Notes: a model not told the origin generated them from the letters alone. 64,000 nt of DNA from Burkholderia latens (GCF_001718795.1 NZ_CP013435.1:1240001-1304000), one strand, 5' to 3'; positions 1 to 11,283 are shown, numbered from the stretch's first letter. Program-made: numbers and translations.

Positions 1-2
1 CG

Positions 3-1898
3 GCCGATGCGCTGGCGCCCGAACGGCTGCGCGACAGCCTCGAGCGTTATTTCGGGCCGGCGACGGGCGACGTGGACTGGCAACGCGTCGCGGCGATCGT
101 TGCGCTGACGGGGCGTGTGACCATCGTCAGCGGCGGCCCCGGCACCGGCAAGACGACTACCGTCGTCGGCGTGCTCGCATGTCTGCTGGACGCGCATCCG
201 GGCCTGCGCATCGCGCTGGCGGCGCCGACCGGCAAAGCTGCGCAGCGAATGCAGGAAGCGCTGCATGCGCGTGCGGGCGACCTGCCGCCGGAACTGGCCG
301 CGCGGCTGCCCGACACGTCGTACACACTCCATCGCCTGCTCGGCGGCGGCGGGGCGGCGGGCTTCCGTCATCATCGCGACAATCCGCTGCCGTACGACTT
401 GATCGTCGTTGACGAGGCGTCGATGATCGACGTCGCGCTCGCCGCGCATCTCCTCGACGCGCTCGCGCCGGGCGCGCGGCTCGTGCTGCTCGGCGACAAG
501 GATCAGCTCGCCGCGGTCGAGGCCGGCGCGGTGTTCGCGGAACTCAGTGCGCGGCCGACGTTCACGCCCGCGGCGCGTGCCCGGATCGCGGAGGCGCTCG
601 GGATCGACGAGGCGGCATTCGTTGCCGCGTTGCCAGTGCCTGACGGCGACACGGCAGGCGAGGTTGACGCCCGAATGCCGGCTTCGGCCTCCGCCCCGGC
701 TTCGGCTTCGGCTTCGGCTTCAAATCCACCCACCGCATCGTTGCCCGCGACGGCCGCACGCAAGCCGGCAGCACGGCGGCATGTGGATGCGCGCCAGGCG
801 TCGCTGTTTGACGACGAGCCGTCGGACGAACCGCCGGGTCGTGCCGACATCGCGCCGCCCGCGGCTTCACCGCCACTCGCGCAGCCGACGCCGGCCGACA
901 CCGACGCCGGGAACGGAGTTGCAGCGTCCGATCCCGCATGGATCGAGGCCGACGAACTTGCATGGCTCGATGCGGTCGAGCTTGCGCCGTTCGATCCTGC
1001 GCTCGCCCCGGCTGCCGCACCGCGAGCCGACGACATCGCCGCAGCGTCGCCCGCACCCGCACCGCTCGCGGACTGCGTCGTATGGCTCGAACGCAACTAC
1101 CGCTTCGGGCTCGACTCGCCGATCGGCCGCCTGTCGCTCGCGATCCGTCGCGGCGACGTGCAGGCCGCGCTCGATGCACTGCCTGCCGACGATACCGCGG
1201 CCGCGTCGTTCCACGACGACGCGGGCGATACGCTGTCGGCGTCGACGGTCGAGCGGCTGGCGCGCCGGTTCGGCGCATATCTCGATGCATTGCGTACTGC
1301 GTTGTCCGAGCCGGTGCCCGATCCGTTGCCGTTGTTCGATGCGCTCAACCGCTTCCGGATCCTGTGCGCGACGCGCGCGGGTGCGCGAGGCGCCGAGCAC
1401 GTCAATACGCTGGTGGCGACGCACGTGCGGCATGTCGCACGCGTGCCGCTCGCGGTCGGCGCACACTGGTTCGCCGGGCGGCCTGTCATGGTCACGCGCA
1501 ACGACTACGCACTCGGCCTGTTCAACGGCGACATCGGCATTGCGTTGCCGGACGCGCACGGCGTGCTGCGCGTGTGGTTCCGGCGTGCCGACGGCACCGC
1601 GCGGGCGGTTTCGCCCGCCGCGCTGCCGCCGCACGAAACCGCATTCGCGCTGACGGTCCATAAATCGCAGGGCTCCGAATTCGACGAGGCTGCGCTCGTG
1701 CTGCCGGCATCGTTCGGCCGCGTGCTCACGCGCGAGCTCGTCTATACGGCCGTCACGCGCGCTCGTACGCGCGTGCAGGTGATCGGCCCGCGACGCGTGC
1801 TCGCACAGGCGGTCGCGACGCGCACACAACGCGATTCGGGCCTCGCCGCCCGTGTGGACGAGGCGCTCGCGCGGCGCCGCAGGGAGACGTCGCGATGA
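3..1898 (+). CDS. recD: RecD, exodeoxyribonuclease V alpha subunit (5' end cut off)
   Basis: This is the 5'-to-3' helicase subunit of RecBCD, which processes double-strand breaks for recombination. The frame is open from base 3, so the N-terminus lies outside the window. Walker A (GGPGTGKTT, about nt 132-158), a DEAS Walker B box (nt 411-422) and the C-terminal [10 protein letters not shown] and YTAVTRAR helicase motifs are intact. Between the helicase motifs, about nt 640-1080, sits a long Ala/Ser/Pro-rich low-complexity segment that RecD proteins normally lack. The stop overlaps the start of arfB by four bases, so the two are probably co-translated. Confidence 0.95.
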   Translation, partial: ADALAPERLRDSLERYFGPATGDVDWQRVAAIVALTGRVTIVSGGPGTGKTTTVVGVLACLLDAHPGLRIALAAPTGKAAQRMQEALHARAGDLPPELAARLPDTSYTLHRLLGGGGAAGFRHHRDNPLPYDLIVVDEASMIDVALAAHLLDALAPGARLVLLGDKDQLAAVEAGAVFAELSARPTFTPAARARIAEALGIDEAAFVAALPVPDGDTAGEVDARMPASASAPASASASASNPPTASLPATAARKPAARRHVDARQASLFDDEPSDEPPGRADIAPPAASPPLAQPTPADTDAGNGVAASDPAWIEADELAWLDAVELAPFDPALAPAAAPRADDIAAASPAPAPLADCVVWLERNYRFGLDSPIGRLSLAIRRGDVQAALDALPADDTAAASFHDDAGDTLSASTVERLARRFGAYLDALRTALSEPVPDPLPLFDALNRFRILCATRAGARGAEHVNTLVATHVRHVARVPLAVGAHWFAGRPVMVTRNDYALGLFNGDIGIALPDAHGVLRVWFRRADGTARAVSPAALPPHETAFALTVHKSQGSEFDEAALVLPASFGRVLTRELVYTAVTRARTRVQVIGPRRVLAQAVATRTQRDSGLAARVDEALARRRRETSR

Positions 1899-2299
1899 TG
1901 ATCCGCTATAGGCTCGATCCGGCCGAAGTCGAGTGGACCGCCGTGCGCGCGCAGGGCGCCGGCGGCCAGAACGTCAACAAGGTGTCGAGCGCGATTCATC
2001 TGCGCTTCGACATCCGCGCGTCGTCGCTGCCGCCTGTCATCAAGGAGCGGCTTCTCGCGCTGTCCGACCAGCGCATCACGCGCGACGGGGTCGTCGTAAT
2101 CAAGTCGCAGGAATACCGCACGCAGGAGAAAAACCGCGAGGCCGCGCTCGCGCGGCTCGATGCGCTGATCGGCAGCGTTGCGTTCACGCCGCGAGCGCGG
2201 GTCGCGACGCGGCCGACGCGCGCATCGAAGGAGCGGCGACTCGAGCACAAGTCGCGCCGCAGCATGGTGAAGTCGGGAAGGGGAAGGGTGATCGACTGA
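1895..2299 (+). CDS. arfB: ArfB (YaeJ) ribosome-rescue peptidyl-tRNA hydrolase
   Basis: This 134-residue protein is a release-factor-like hydrolase that frees ribosomes stalled at mRNA ends. The catalytic GGQ motif is at residues 23-25 in a [12 protein letters not shown] context. The C-terminus is a basic tail ([20 protein letters not shown]) of the kind that enters the empty mRNA channel in this family. Length is normal. There are two adjacent start codons, ATG ATG; the first overlaps the recD stop. Confidence 0.95.
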   Translation: MMIRYRLDPAEVEWTAVRAQGAGGQNVNKVSSAIHLRFDIRASSLPPVIKERLLALSDQRITRDGVVVIKSQEYRTQEKNREAALARLDALIGSVAFTPRARVATRPTRASKERRLEHKSRRSMVKSGRGRVID

Positions 2300-2348
2300 C
2301 GCAATGCGGGCTCGGCGAGCGCAGTGCGCGAATGTCCGTCGCCAAGCG

Positions 2349-3629
2349 CTATCGCATCACGGTTCCCGCGCTGTCGAGTACGAAGTCGACGCAGAACACG
2401 ACGAGACGCCCCTGCGCACGGATCGCGACCGCGGCGGTGTAGCAGTCGCGGCCTTCGGTCAGCGAGAAGTGCGGGCCCATCAATGCGACGCGCCCCGGCG
2501 CCGCGATCGCACGCTGGAAATATGGGCGTCGCGACCAGTTGCTGTGCGTTTCGGGAAACAGCGGTGCGAGTCGCGTGCCGCCTGCAAGGCTGTCTTCCGG
2601 ATGTGCGCTGATCGACGGCAGGAACTGTTCGCCGATCTCGTCGGTAACGAACACGCGTCGCGCAGCCGGTACCGCGAATACGCGTCGCGCGGCGTCCTGC
2701 AGGTTGCCGCTTGCGGAAAATGCGGTCGCGCCGGCGAGCACGAGTCGCTCGATCGCATCGAAGCCGGGCTGCTCGGCGATCGCGGGCGTATGCCGCCGCG
2801 CGATGAAGCGTTGCCATGCGGCGTCGAGCATCGCCGGTGCCGCGGCGCTCGCGTGCGCGATCGATGCGTCGGGCTGGCCGAACTGGAAGCCCTGCACGAA
2901 ATCGATGTCGGCCTCCATGAGCGTCTGCAGCGCGTCGTCGCTTTCGACACCCTCGGCAAGCACCATCGCGCCGGCCTGATGCAGCATCGATACGAGGTGA
3001 TGCATGATCCGGCGATCGTCGGCCGACGCGTTCGCCCGCTCGACGAGCGAGCGGTCGAGCTTGACGATATCGGGCCTTGCGCGCCACACGCGATCGAAAT
3101 TCGAGAAGCCGGTGCCGAAATCGTCGATCGCGATCAGGAAGTCGCGATGCTGGATCATGTCGATCGTGCGCGCGAGCGCGGCTTCGTCGCGCGACGGCTG
3201 CTCGACGACTTCAAGCACGATCCGGTTCGGCGGCAGCGCGAAATGCCGGCACAGCGCCTCGACGAATTCCCGCTGCACGAGGCCCGAATCGAGTACGCGC
3301 GGCGTCACGTTCAGGAACAGCCAGCCGTCGCCGATTCCTTGCGCGACGAAGTTGGCCGTGTGCAGACAGCGGGCGAGCCGGTCGAGCAGCAGCGCATCCG
3401 CGGCGGCGCGCGTCTTGTCGAACAGCGCGACGGGCGACACCAGCGTGCCGTTCGGATCGACGACGCGCAGCAATGCTTCGTACCCGACTACGCGCTTGTG
3501 CGTGATCGACAGCACGGGTTGAAACACGCTGCGCAGCGTCGTGTCGCGGTACGTGGCGATCCAGCCGCTGGGTGTCGGCGTGAGGCGTTCGAGCAGGGAA
3601 TCGAGCGAGAGGTCGCGGGAGGGCTTCAT
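2349..3629 (-). CDS. EAL-domain cyclic-di-GMP phosphodiesterase with C-terminal sensor-like region
   Basis: About 426 residues. The EAL domain fills the first 250 or so and keeps the signature residues: YEALLR, the Asn of LFLNVTP, the Glu of LEVVEQ, the DDFGTG box, the Lys of IVKLDRSL, the Glu of AEGVE and QGFQFG. It is therefore probably an active c-di-GMP hydrolase. The remaining 170 residues (including VFVTDEIGEQFLPS and RPYFQRA) look like a Cache/PAS-type ligand-binding fold. No transmembrane segment is evident, so the sensor would be cytosolic. An upstream in-frame start would add about 21 residues; ATG at 3629 was chosen because homologous sequence begins just after it. Confidence 0.88.
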   Translation of the reverse strand: MKPSRDLSLDSLLERLTPTPSGWIATYRDTTLRSVFQPVLSITHKRVVGYEALLRVVDPNGTLVSPVALFDKTRAAADALLLDRLARCLHTANFVAQGIGDGWLFLNVTPRVLDSGLVQREFVEALCRHFALPPNRIVLEVVEQPSRDEAALARTIDMIQHRDFLIAIDDFGTGFSNFDRVWRARPDIVKLDRSLVERANASADDRRIMHHLVSMLHQAGAMVLAEGVESDDALQTLMEADIDFVQGFQFGQPDASIAHASAAAPAMLDAAWQRFIARRHTPAIAEQPGFDAIERLVLAGATAFSASGNLQDAARRVFAVPAARRVFVTDEIGEQFLPSISAHPEDSLAGGTRLAPLFPETHSNWSRRPYFQRAIAAPGRVALMGPHFSLTEGRDCYTAAVAIRAQGRLVVFCVDFVLDSAGTVMR

Positions 3630-3870
3630 GTCAACGGGCGCCCGGCGGCGAACGAAGGGGGATGTCGTGCCGCCACGCAAAAGCCGTCGCACGCGCAGGT
3701 GGACGCGAAAAAACGTGGTGCATCGTGACCGCCTTCTGCGGATGAGTGTCTCGAGTGTAACGGGAATGGCGCGGCGCGCGTATCAGGGTAACTCCAGACG
3801 CAAACGCTACACCGGCGTTCGCGCCACGCGGCCGGCGCCGGAATGCGGGACGGAAAGGCCGCCGTACCGC

Positions 3871-4797
3871 TCAGGCCGCTTCGCCGCCGCGCGAACCGAA
3901 CCCGGGAATCCGCTTGATCACGCCAGTCGCGAGCGCGGTGCCGACCAGCACGATCGCGCAGCCTTCGATCATGACGACCGAAACGTGTTCGCCGAGAAAC
4001 AGCGCACCCCACAGCAGGCCGAACACCGGGATCACGAACGTTACGGTGATCGCGCGGGCGGGGCCGACATGAGCAATCAGATAAAAGAAGATGAAGTAAG
4101 CGATGCCCGTACACGCGACGCCCAGCGCGAGCACGGCGCCCCACGCATGTGCGCCGACCGCGGTCGCCGGCCAGGTCGCAATCGCGAACGGGAGCAACAG
4201 CACGGTGGAGCCGATCATGCTGCCGGTCGCGTTGACGAGCGGATCGACGCCGCTAAGCTTGCGCTTCGTGTAGTTGGCCGCGATGCCGTACAGCAGCGTC
4301 GCGCCGAGCGCGGCGGCGGCTGCCAGCGCGGTTGCGCTCGCACCGGCGCTGCCATGCGCGTTCGCGATCTGATCCCATACGAGCGTGAGCACGCCGGCAA
4401 AACCGATCACGAGGCCGAGCGCACGCGGGAGCGACAGCTTGTCCTTGAGCCACAGATACGCGACGAGCGCGCCCCACAGCGGCGTCGTCGCGTTGATCAC
4501 CGACGTCACGCCGGCCGACAGCGTCAGTTCGGCATAGGCGAACAGGCAGAACGGCGCGCCCGAGTTCAGCACGCCGACGACGAACAATGGCCACGCGTGC
4601 CGGCGCAGCCGCGCACCGAGCTCCGCGGGTTTGAAGCGCGTCAGCGCGAGGCCGGTGAGGAACAGCGCGCCGATACCCACCCGCAGCGCCATCAACGGCG
4701 CGACGCCGAGTTCGGCGACGCCCACCCGGATGAACAGGAACGACGCGCCCCACAGGGCGGCGAGGACGGTCAGCAGAAATGCGTTCTTGGGCGACAT
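3871..4797 (-). CDS. EamA/DMT-family inner-membrane transporter
   Basis: 308 residues with ten hydrophobic segments arranged as two EamA repeats. The first opens with AALWGASFLFIRVGV and the second with GAVLALGVACTGIAYFIFFYLIA. Members export or exchange amino acids and metabolites; the substrate cannot be read from sequence. It stands alone, running toward the EAL gene. Note that the strand is shared with EAL but the 240-bp gap argues against one transcript. Confidence 0.85.
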   Translation of the reverse strand: MSPKNAFLLTVLAALWGASFLFIRVGVAELGVAPLMALRVGIGALFLTGLALTRFKPAELGARLRRHAWPLFVVGVLNSGAPFCLFAYAELTLSAGVTSVINATTPLWGALVAYLWLKDKLSLPRALGLVIGFAGVLTLVWDQIANAHGSAGASATALAAAAALGATLLYGIAANYTKRKLSGVDPLVNATGSMIGSTVLLLPFAIATWPATAVGAHAWGAVLALGVACTGIAYFIFFYLIAHVGPARAITVTFVIPVFGLLWGALFLGEHVSVVMIEGCAIVLVGTALATGVIKRIPGFGSRGGEAA

Positions 4798-4956
4798 CGG
4801 CGGGGCGGGCAGGGACGGGATGCGATGAATCTTACACCGCGTTACCGAGGCGTCGTTTCACGATCGGATGAAACGACAAGAAACGGACGATCCACGTCGT
4901 TCACGTGCCGCCGGCGCGAACCCGCCCGGCAGCCGAGCGCGGGCCGGCTCGTTCGC

Positions 4957-5205
4957 TCAATGATGGCGCCAGCCCCCGCGTCCGCCGAAGCCGAAGTTCA
5001 GCGACAGCGCCGGGCCCCAGTAACCGCCCCATGCCGGCGCATAGACGGGCGCCGGATAGTAGTACGCAGGGCCGGGGTCGACGTACACGGGCGCGGGCTG
5101 GACCGGCGCGGCCGTGTAATAGCCGGACGGATAGTAGCCGTAAGGGTAATAGCAGCCCGCGAGTGTCGCGCACGCGACCGCCGCGGCGACGAGGGTCCTG
5201 TTCAT
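4957..5205 (-). CDS. Small Tyr/Pro-rich lipoprotein
   Basis: 82 residues. A lipoprotein signal peptide ends at the lipobox LAGC (residues 15-18). The mature part is full of Tyr, Pro and Gly (YYPYGYYPSGYY, PAYYYPAPVYAP) and ends in GWRHH. Such proteins are common in Burkholderia; function is unknown. A likely Shine-Dalgarno sequence (GAGAGA) lies just upstream of the ATG. Confidence 0.75.
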   Translation of the reverse strand: MNRTLVAAAVACATLAGCYYPYGYYPSGYYTAAPVQPAPVYVDPGPAYYYPAPVYAPAWGGYWGPALSLNFGFGGRGGWRHH

Positions 5206-5420
5206 GATGTCTCTCCGGCGCGGCCGGCAATCGGCAGATGCTTAAGCTTAGGCCGTCGAACGATGACAGGGGGCGCAAAACGGTAACGGATCATTTCCGC
5301 ACAGGATCGCGCGCCTCGCCGCCCCCGGCGCGCCGCGCGATGCAAAAACGGCGCTTCCGCATCGCGGAAACGCCGTCCGATGGAACCGCCTCGCGCCCGG
5401 AGCCGCGGGCGCGGCCCGGC

Positions 5421-5636
5421 TTACTTGCCGATCTGGTTGCCGATGAGGCCGCCTGCGGCCGCGCCGCCGAGCGTCGACAGCGCATTGCCACCGATCGCCG
5501 CGCCCGCTACACCGCCGACCCCGGCACCGATTGCCGTATCGCGCTGGCGCCGCGACATCGAATCGCAGGCCGACAGGCTGGCTACCGTCGCAACGAGCAG
5601 CGCGCATACCCCAAAACGCCGAATCGAATAGCTCAT
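5421..5636 (-). CDS. Glycine-zipper outer-membrane lipoprotein (OsmB-like)
   Basis: 71 residues. The signal peptide ends in the lipobox SAC after LVATVASL. The mature part is a glycine zipper: GAGVGGVAGAAIGG followed by GGAAAGGLIGNQIG. The family (OsmB, SlyB-like) sits in the outer membrane and is often stress-induced. The start at 5636 is preceded by AAGGA at a normal distance; a longer reading frame upstream has no lipoprotein signal. Confidence 0.8.
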   Translation of the reverse strand: MSYSIRRFGVCALLVATVASLSACDSMSRRQRDTAIGAGVGGVAGAAIGGNALSTLGGAAAGGLIGNQIGK

Positions 5637-5812
5637 GATCGTTGTCCTTGTGGTAGTGAATGGGAGGTCGCGCGACCGGCTCGCGGCCGCGCATGAACCC
5701 AATCTACGCGCCGCCTCCTGCGGCTGCTGTAAGGACTTGTTAAGGCGCTTGCGGTTTCGTAATCAATTGTTTCGCGGGCCGTCACAGGCACGCCCGATGC
5801 GGGCGCGCCCGC

Positions 5813-5838
5813 AAAAAAGCCCGCTCGGAAGCGGGCTT
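5813..5838 (-). terminator. Rho-independent terminator of thiC
   Basis: On the minus strand a GCCCGCTTCC/GAGCGGGC hairpin is followed by six T. It lies about 55 bases after the thiC stop. Confidence 0.85.
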
Positions 5839-5891
5839 CGTTCAGTGCGCGAAGACGCGGCCCGCATGGACCGCATCGCTCGCTCGCCGGA

Positions 5892-8060
<2,169 letters not shown>

Positions 8061-8103
8061 GCAAGGGCACACGATACACCGGCTTGGCGGCGGTTTCAAC
8101 CGG

Positions 8104-8147
8104 CGACGCCAGCATGCGCGGGCACCGGTCCGCGCATGCTGGCGTCG
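8104..8147. repeat. Perfect 18-bp inverted repeat between thiC leader and MxKDx gene
   Basis: CGACGCCAGCATGCGCGG is repeated exactly in inverted orientation after an 8-nt spacer. It lies upstream of both divergent transcripts, has no T-run on either side, and is therefore not an obvious terminator. It may be a protein-binding site or a dispersed intergenic palindrome. Confidence 0.7.
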
Positions 8148-8241
8148 CGTGCCGACGGTGCGCTGCATCATCGATAGCCGTTGCCCGCGCCGGCCATGCG
8201 GCCGGCAGTGGCGTAGCAGTGCAGCATCGCGATGGCGTCCG

Positions 8242-8269
8242 GCCGGTCGAAAAATATTTTCGGACCGGC
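8242..8269. repeat. AT-centred imperfect inverted repeat in promoter region of the MxKDx gene
   Basis: CCGGTC/GAAAA and TTTTC/GGACCGG arms surround a TAT centre, about 65 bases before the ATG. It stands out in GC-rich DNA and could be an operator or part of a promoter. It is the only strong AT run in this intergenic region. Confidence 0.5.
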
Positions 8270-8332
8270 TGTCATTTCCTGCGACGTCGTCCGTCTATTG
8301 GGCTCCTCAAACCCATGTTTCGGAGAAATGTC

Positions 8333-8581
8333 ATGAAAAACGTACTGGTCGCCGCCTGCGTCGCCGCTTTCGCCACCCTTGCAACGGGCGCGTATGCGCA
8401 GAACGACGCGATGTCGCAAAACGGTTCGTCGATGTCGAAGGATGCGATGGGCCACGACGCGATGGCGAAGGATGGCGCGATGAAGAAGGGCGCCATGAAG
8501 AAGCATGCGATGAAGAAGGACGCGATGTCGCACGACGCGATGGGCAAGTCGTCGGGCGACAAGATGGCGCCGTCCAACTGA
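8333..8581 (+). CDS. Exported methionine-rich MxKDx pentapeptide-repeat protein (MrpX-like)
   Basis: 82 residues. A signal peptide ends at AYA/Q (residue 22-23). The mature 60 residues contain ten Met in repeats such as SKDAM, MKKDAM and HDAM and no Cys. This is the MxKDx pentapeptide family. A GGAG box precedes the ATG. It is followed by a cytochrome b and a Mo-cofactor oxidoreductase, the arrangement known for MrpX/YedY hypochlorite defence, in which the peptide is an oxidisable methionine sink in the periplasm. That role is inferred here. Confidence 0.85.
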   Translation: MKNVLVAACVAAFATLATGAYAQNDAMSQNGSSMSKDAMGHDAMAKDGAMKKGAMKKHAMKKDAMSHDAMGKSSGDKMAPSN

Positions 8582-8683
8582 CGCCGCCGGCGCGGGCGGC
8601 CGGCGCGTGCTCGACGATCGCCGGCCGCGCGCGCCGCGTCTTGTCTCGTTGCGTTTGTTCGACCCGTTTCGGGAGTGTTCATC

Positions 8684-9316
8684 ATGCAAACCGTCCCCGC
8701 CACGAACCGCGCGGCCGCCGCGCCGCCCGCGCGCCCGATTCATCCGCTATGGGTGCGCGTGAGCCACTGGCTCAACGCGCTCGCGGCGATCCTGATGGCG
8801 CTGTCGGGCTGGCGAATCTACGACGCATCGCCGATCTATCCGTCATTCACGTTTGCCCACGGCATCACGCTCGGCGGCTGGCTCGGCGGCGCGCTGCAAT
8901 GGCATTTCGCGGCGATGTGGCTGCTCGTCGGCAACGGGCTGTTCTATCTGACGATGGCAATCGCGACCGGACGCCTCGCGCGCAAGATGCTGCCCGTCAC
9001 GCCGGCGTCGGTGTGGCGAGACGTGCGCGCCGCGTTGCGCGGGCGCCTCGCGCACGACGATTTGAGCGTCTACAACGCCGTGCAGCGTGCCGCGTACCTG
9101 ATCGCGATCGTCGATCTGATCGTACTGGTGCTGTCGGGGCTGACGATCTGGAAGTCGGTGCAGTTCCCGCTTCTGCGCGAACTGTTCGGCGGCTACGACA
9201 ACGCACGCGTCGTGCATTTCTGGGCGATGTCGCTGCTGGTTGCGTTCTTCGTCGTGCACGTCGCGATGGCGCTGCTCGTGCCGCGCTCGCTGCTGGCGAT
9301 GCTGCGCGGCCGCTGA
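8684..9316 (+). CDS. Cytochrome b561-type membrane protein
   Basis: 210 residues with four to five membrane segments and candidate haem-ligand histidines in VSHWLNALAA, FAHGITLGG, QWHFAAMWLL and VVHFWAMSLL/FFVVHVAMALL. It is probably the quinol-linked electron donor of the molybdopterin enzyme encoded 30 bases downstream. ATG at 8684 was preferred to the GTG nine bases earlier because GGGAG lies at 8671-8675. Confidence 0.85.
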   Translation: MQTVPATNRAAAAPPARPIHPLWVRVSHWLNALAAILMALSGWRIYDASPIYPSFTFAHGITLGGWLGGALQWHFAAMWLLVGNGLFYLTMAIATGRLARKMLPVTPASVWRDVRAALRGRLAHDDLSVYNAVQRAAYLIAIVDLIVLVLSGLTIWKSVQFPLLRELFGGYDNARVVHFWAMSLLVAFFVVHVAMALLVPRSLLAMLRGR

Positions 9317-9346
9317 TCCGTCGAATCCCGGACGAAGGAAATCATC

Positions 9347-10135
9347 ATGTCGGAATCCGAAATCAAGCGCGACGATTCGCGCTGGGCGCTCGACCGCCAC
9401 TCGCTCGCGCTCGACGTGCGCCGCGAGCTGGAAATGCCGTCGCGGCGGCTGTTCAACCGGCGCATCCTGACGCTCGGCGGCCTGACGATGCTGACCGGCT
9501 GCACGCTGCATGACGATGCATCGGTCAACACGTTTCTGGAGCGCGTATCGCGGCTGAACGATCGCGTGCAGGCATGGCTCTTCAGCGGCGAGCGGCTCGC
9601 GCCGACTTACACCGAAGCCGACATCACGCGGCCGTTCCCGTTCAACGCGTACTACGGCATCGACGACGTGCCGCATGTCGACGCGTCGACGTACCGGCTC
9701 GTGCTGTCGGGCCGCGTGACCGGCAAGCGCGTGTGGACGCTCGACGAACTGTACGCGCTGCCGCACGCGGAGCAGATCACGCGGCATATCTGCGTCGAAG
9801 GATGGAGTGCGATCGGCCGCTGGGGCGGCACGCCGTTCGGTGCGTTTCTCGCACGCGCCGGCGCCGATACGCACGCGAAATACGTCGGCTTCAAATGCGC
9901 GGACGATTACTACGAAAGCATCGACATGCCAACCGCGCTGCATCCGCAAACGCTGCTCGCGTTCGAATACGACGGCCGTCGCTTGCCGCCGGAGTTCGGT
10001 TTTCCGATGAAGCTGCGAATGCCGACGAAGCTCGGCTACAAAAATCCGAAGCACATCATGGAAATCTTCGTGACCGACACCTATCCGGGCGGCTACTGGG
10101 TCGACCAGGGCTACAACTGGTTCGGCGGATCGTGA
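9347..10135 (+). CDS. Molybdopterin-dependent oxidoreductase, sulfite-oxidase fold (YedY/MsrP-like)
   Basis: 262 residues. A twin-arginine-like motif SRRLF (32-36) precedes a hydrophobic stretch ending in a lipobox-like LTGC (49-52), so the enzyme is probably exported folded and possibly lipid-anchored. The Mo-ligand Cys is Cys149 in HICVEGWSAIGRWGG, typical of the sulfite-oxidase family. Relatives reduce methionine sulfoxide (MsrP) or oxidise sulfite. Coupling to the adjacent b-type cytochrome and the Met-rich peptide favours a methionine-sulfoxide repair role, which is inferred. Confidence 0.85.
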   Translation: MSESEIKRDDSRWALDRHSLALDVRRELEMPSRRLFNRRILTLGGLTMLTGCTLHDDASVNTFLERVSRLNDRVQAWLFSGERLAPTYTEADITRPFPFNAYYGIDDVPHVDASTYRLVLSGRVTGKRVWTLDELYALPHAEQITRHICVEGWSAIGRWGGTPFGAFLARAGADTHAKYVGFKCADDYYESIDMPTALHPQTLLAFEYDGRRLPPEFGFPMKLRMPTKLGYKNPKHIMEIFVTDTYPGGYWVDQGYNWFGGS

Positions 10136-10161
10136 GCGGCGCACGCGCCGTGACGCGTGCG

Positions 10162-10443
10162 TTACGCGGATTCGCGCACCTTCAGCTCGACGCGCAGGCC
10201 GACCGCCGCGGCCATGTTCACGAGCGCGTCGAGCCCGAACAGGTTGATCTTGCCGCGCAGCAGATCGGACACGCGCGGCTGCGTGACGCCGAGCGGCTTC
10301 GCGGCCTGAGCCGGGCTGAGCTCGAGCGGCGCGATGCGCTGCTTGAGCGCGATCATCAGTTCGGAGCGCAGCTTCATGTTGCGGGCGTCGGCCGGCCGGC
10401 TTTCGATTGCGTGCCACACGCTCGCATGCCGTTCGTTGCTCAT
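10162..10443 (-). CDS. HigA-like helix-turn-helix antitoxin
   Basis: 93 residues. The XRE domain is LSPAQAAKPLGVTQPRVSDLLRGKINLFGLDALVNMAAAVGLRVEL, the compact type found in antitoxins of Gp49/HigB-like toxins. It overlaps the upstream toxin gene by four bases. It probably neutralises the toxin and binds the palindrome at 10786-10805. Confidence 0.85.
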   Translation of the reverse strand: MSNERHASVWHAIESRPADARNMKLRSELMIALKQRIAPLELSPAQAAKPLGVTQPRVSDLLRGKINLFGLDALVNMAAAVGLRVELKVRESA

Positions 10444-10793
10444 CGTTTCGTTTCCAACGTCAGTGCCCGGTAGCGCCGGGCGGCCGGCGCGATATCGGCC
10501 TGACAGGTGCGCGCCGACTGCGTGCGAGAGCGGTGCAGCACGTAGATCGCGTCGGCGAACGTCGCGACGTGGATGATCCGGAATGCGCCGCTTGCATCCC
10601 CCAGGCGGATTTCTCGTACGCCAGGCCCGACGTTGCGCATCGGCTTCCAGTCGGCGGGTGTCATCCCGGGCTGCACCGGGTCGAACTGGTGACCGGCTTC
10701 ATCGCGTGCCGGCAACGGAAAGCCGCGAAGCGCGTCCAGCCCGCTGCCCAAGAAAACGACCGGTTTCGGCGGAAGGAGGGCGGCAGCATACAA
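10440..10793 (-). CDS. HigB/Gp49-like toxin, start codon uncertain
   Basis: The frame encodes the phage-derived Gp49-like (RelE superfamily) toxin core: KPVVFLGSGLDALRGFP, then DWKPMRNVGPGVREIRLGD, then IHVATFADAIYVLHR. These are ribosome-dependent mRNA nucleases. Homologues start just before KPVVFLG, but no ATG or GTG exists there. The nearest in-frame initiators are a TTG at 10793, inside the palindrome, or an ATG at 10850, upstream of it. An out-of-frame ATG exists at 10789, so a one-base indel could have disabled the start. Confidence 0.65.
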   Translation of the reverse strand: MYAAALLPPKPVVFLGSGLDALRGFPLPARDEAGHQFDPVQPGMTPADWKPMRNVGPGVREIRLGDASGAFRIIHVATFADAIYVLHRSRTQSARTCQADIAPAARRYRALTLETKR

Positions 10794-10805
10794 AATTTTG
10801 TATGC
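10786..10805. promoter_or_regulatory. 20-bp perfect palindrome, probable toxin-antitoxin operator
   Basis: GCATACAAAATTTTGTATGC is a perfect palindrome in otherwise GC-rich DNA directly before the toxin gene. HigA-type antitoxins repress their own operon by binding such sites. Confidence 0.75.
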
Positions 10806-10871
10806 GTAGTGTCGGTGGAATCGGCAGGACGCCGGCCGCCGAAAGGGCATGCCGCGCGTCACAACGGTCAC

Positions 10872-11283
10872 GCCATAAACGCAATGCGGCCCGTGAACCG
10901 CATGACCGGCCGTCGGCCCGAGGTGTCGATCGCGATGCGTGGACGAGCGCGGGGCTGCCTGCGCGACGCGTGTTCGGCCGCGGCTTCAGCGCGCGCGGTG
11001 GCCGCGAATGTCGCGCCGAAACATCAGTCGATATCCTTTCAGACAGGTCGGACGGTGCTTTCGAATCCTTGATGCCATAATGCCGAGCGTGTGCAACCGA
11101 AGCGGTTCACGCACGTTTTCTCGATCCTCTGCCGCCGCTCGCCGGTTTTCATTCGTCGCCGTTCGCACTGCCATGTCGTTCCGCACGTTCGCTTCCGCCT
11201 TCCTGGTCCCGTCGGGGCCGCTTGCCGGCCTCGCCGACGCCACCCAGCGGAGCACGCGACTCATCGTGCGGGCGGGCTGAACG
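10872..11283. other. Intergenic stretch, nothing recognised
   Basis: About 410 bases between the toxin gene and the next exporter. I see no convincing gene, RNA or terminator. A CATAAT at 11076-11081 could be a -10 box but lacks a good -35. Confidence 0.4.

Noticed and set aside
3541-5286. A 581-codon rightward open frame
   Set aside because: It runs antisense to the EamA exporter and small lipoprotein, has Arg-rich composition typical of out-of-frame GC-rich DNA, and shows no motif.
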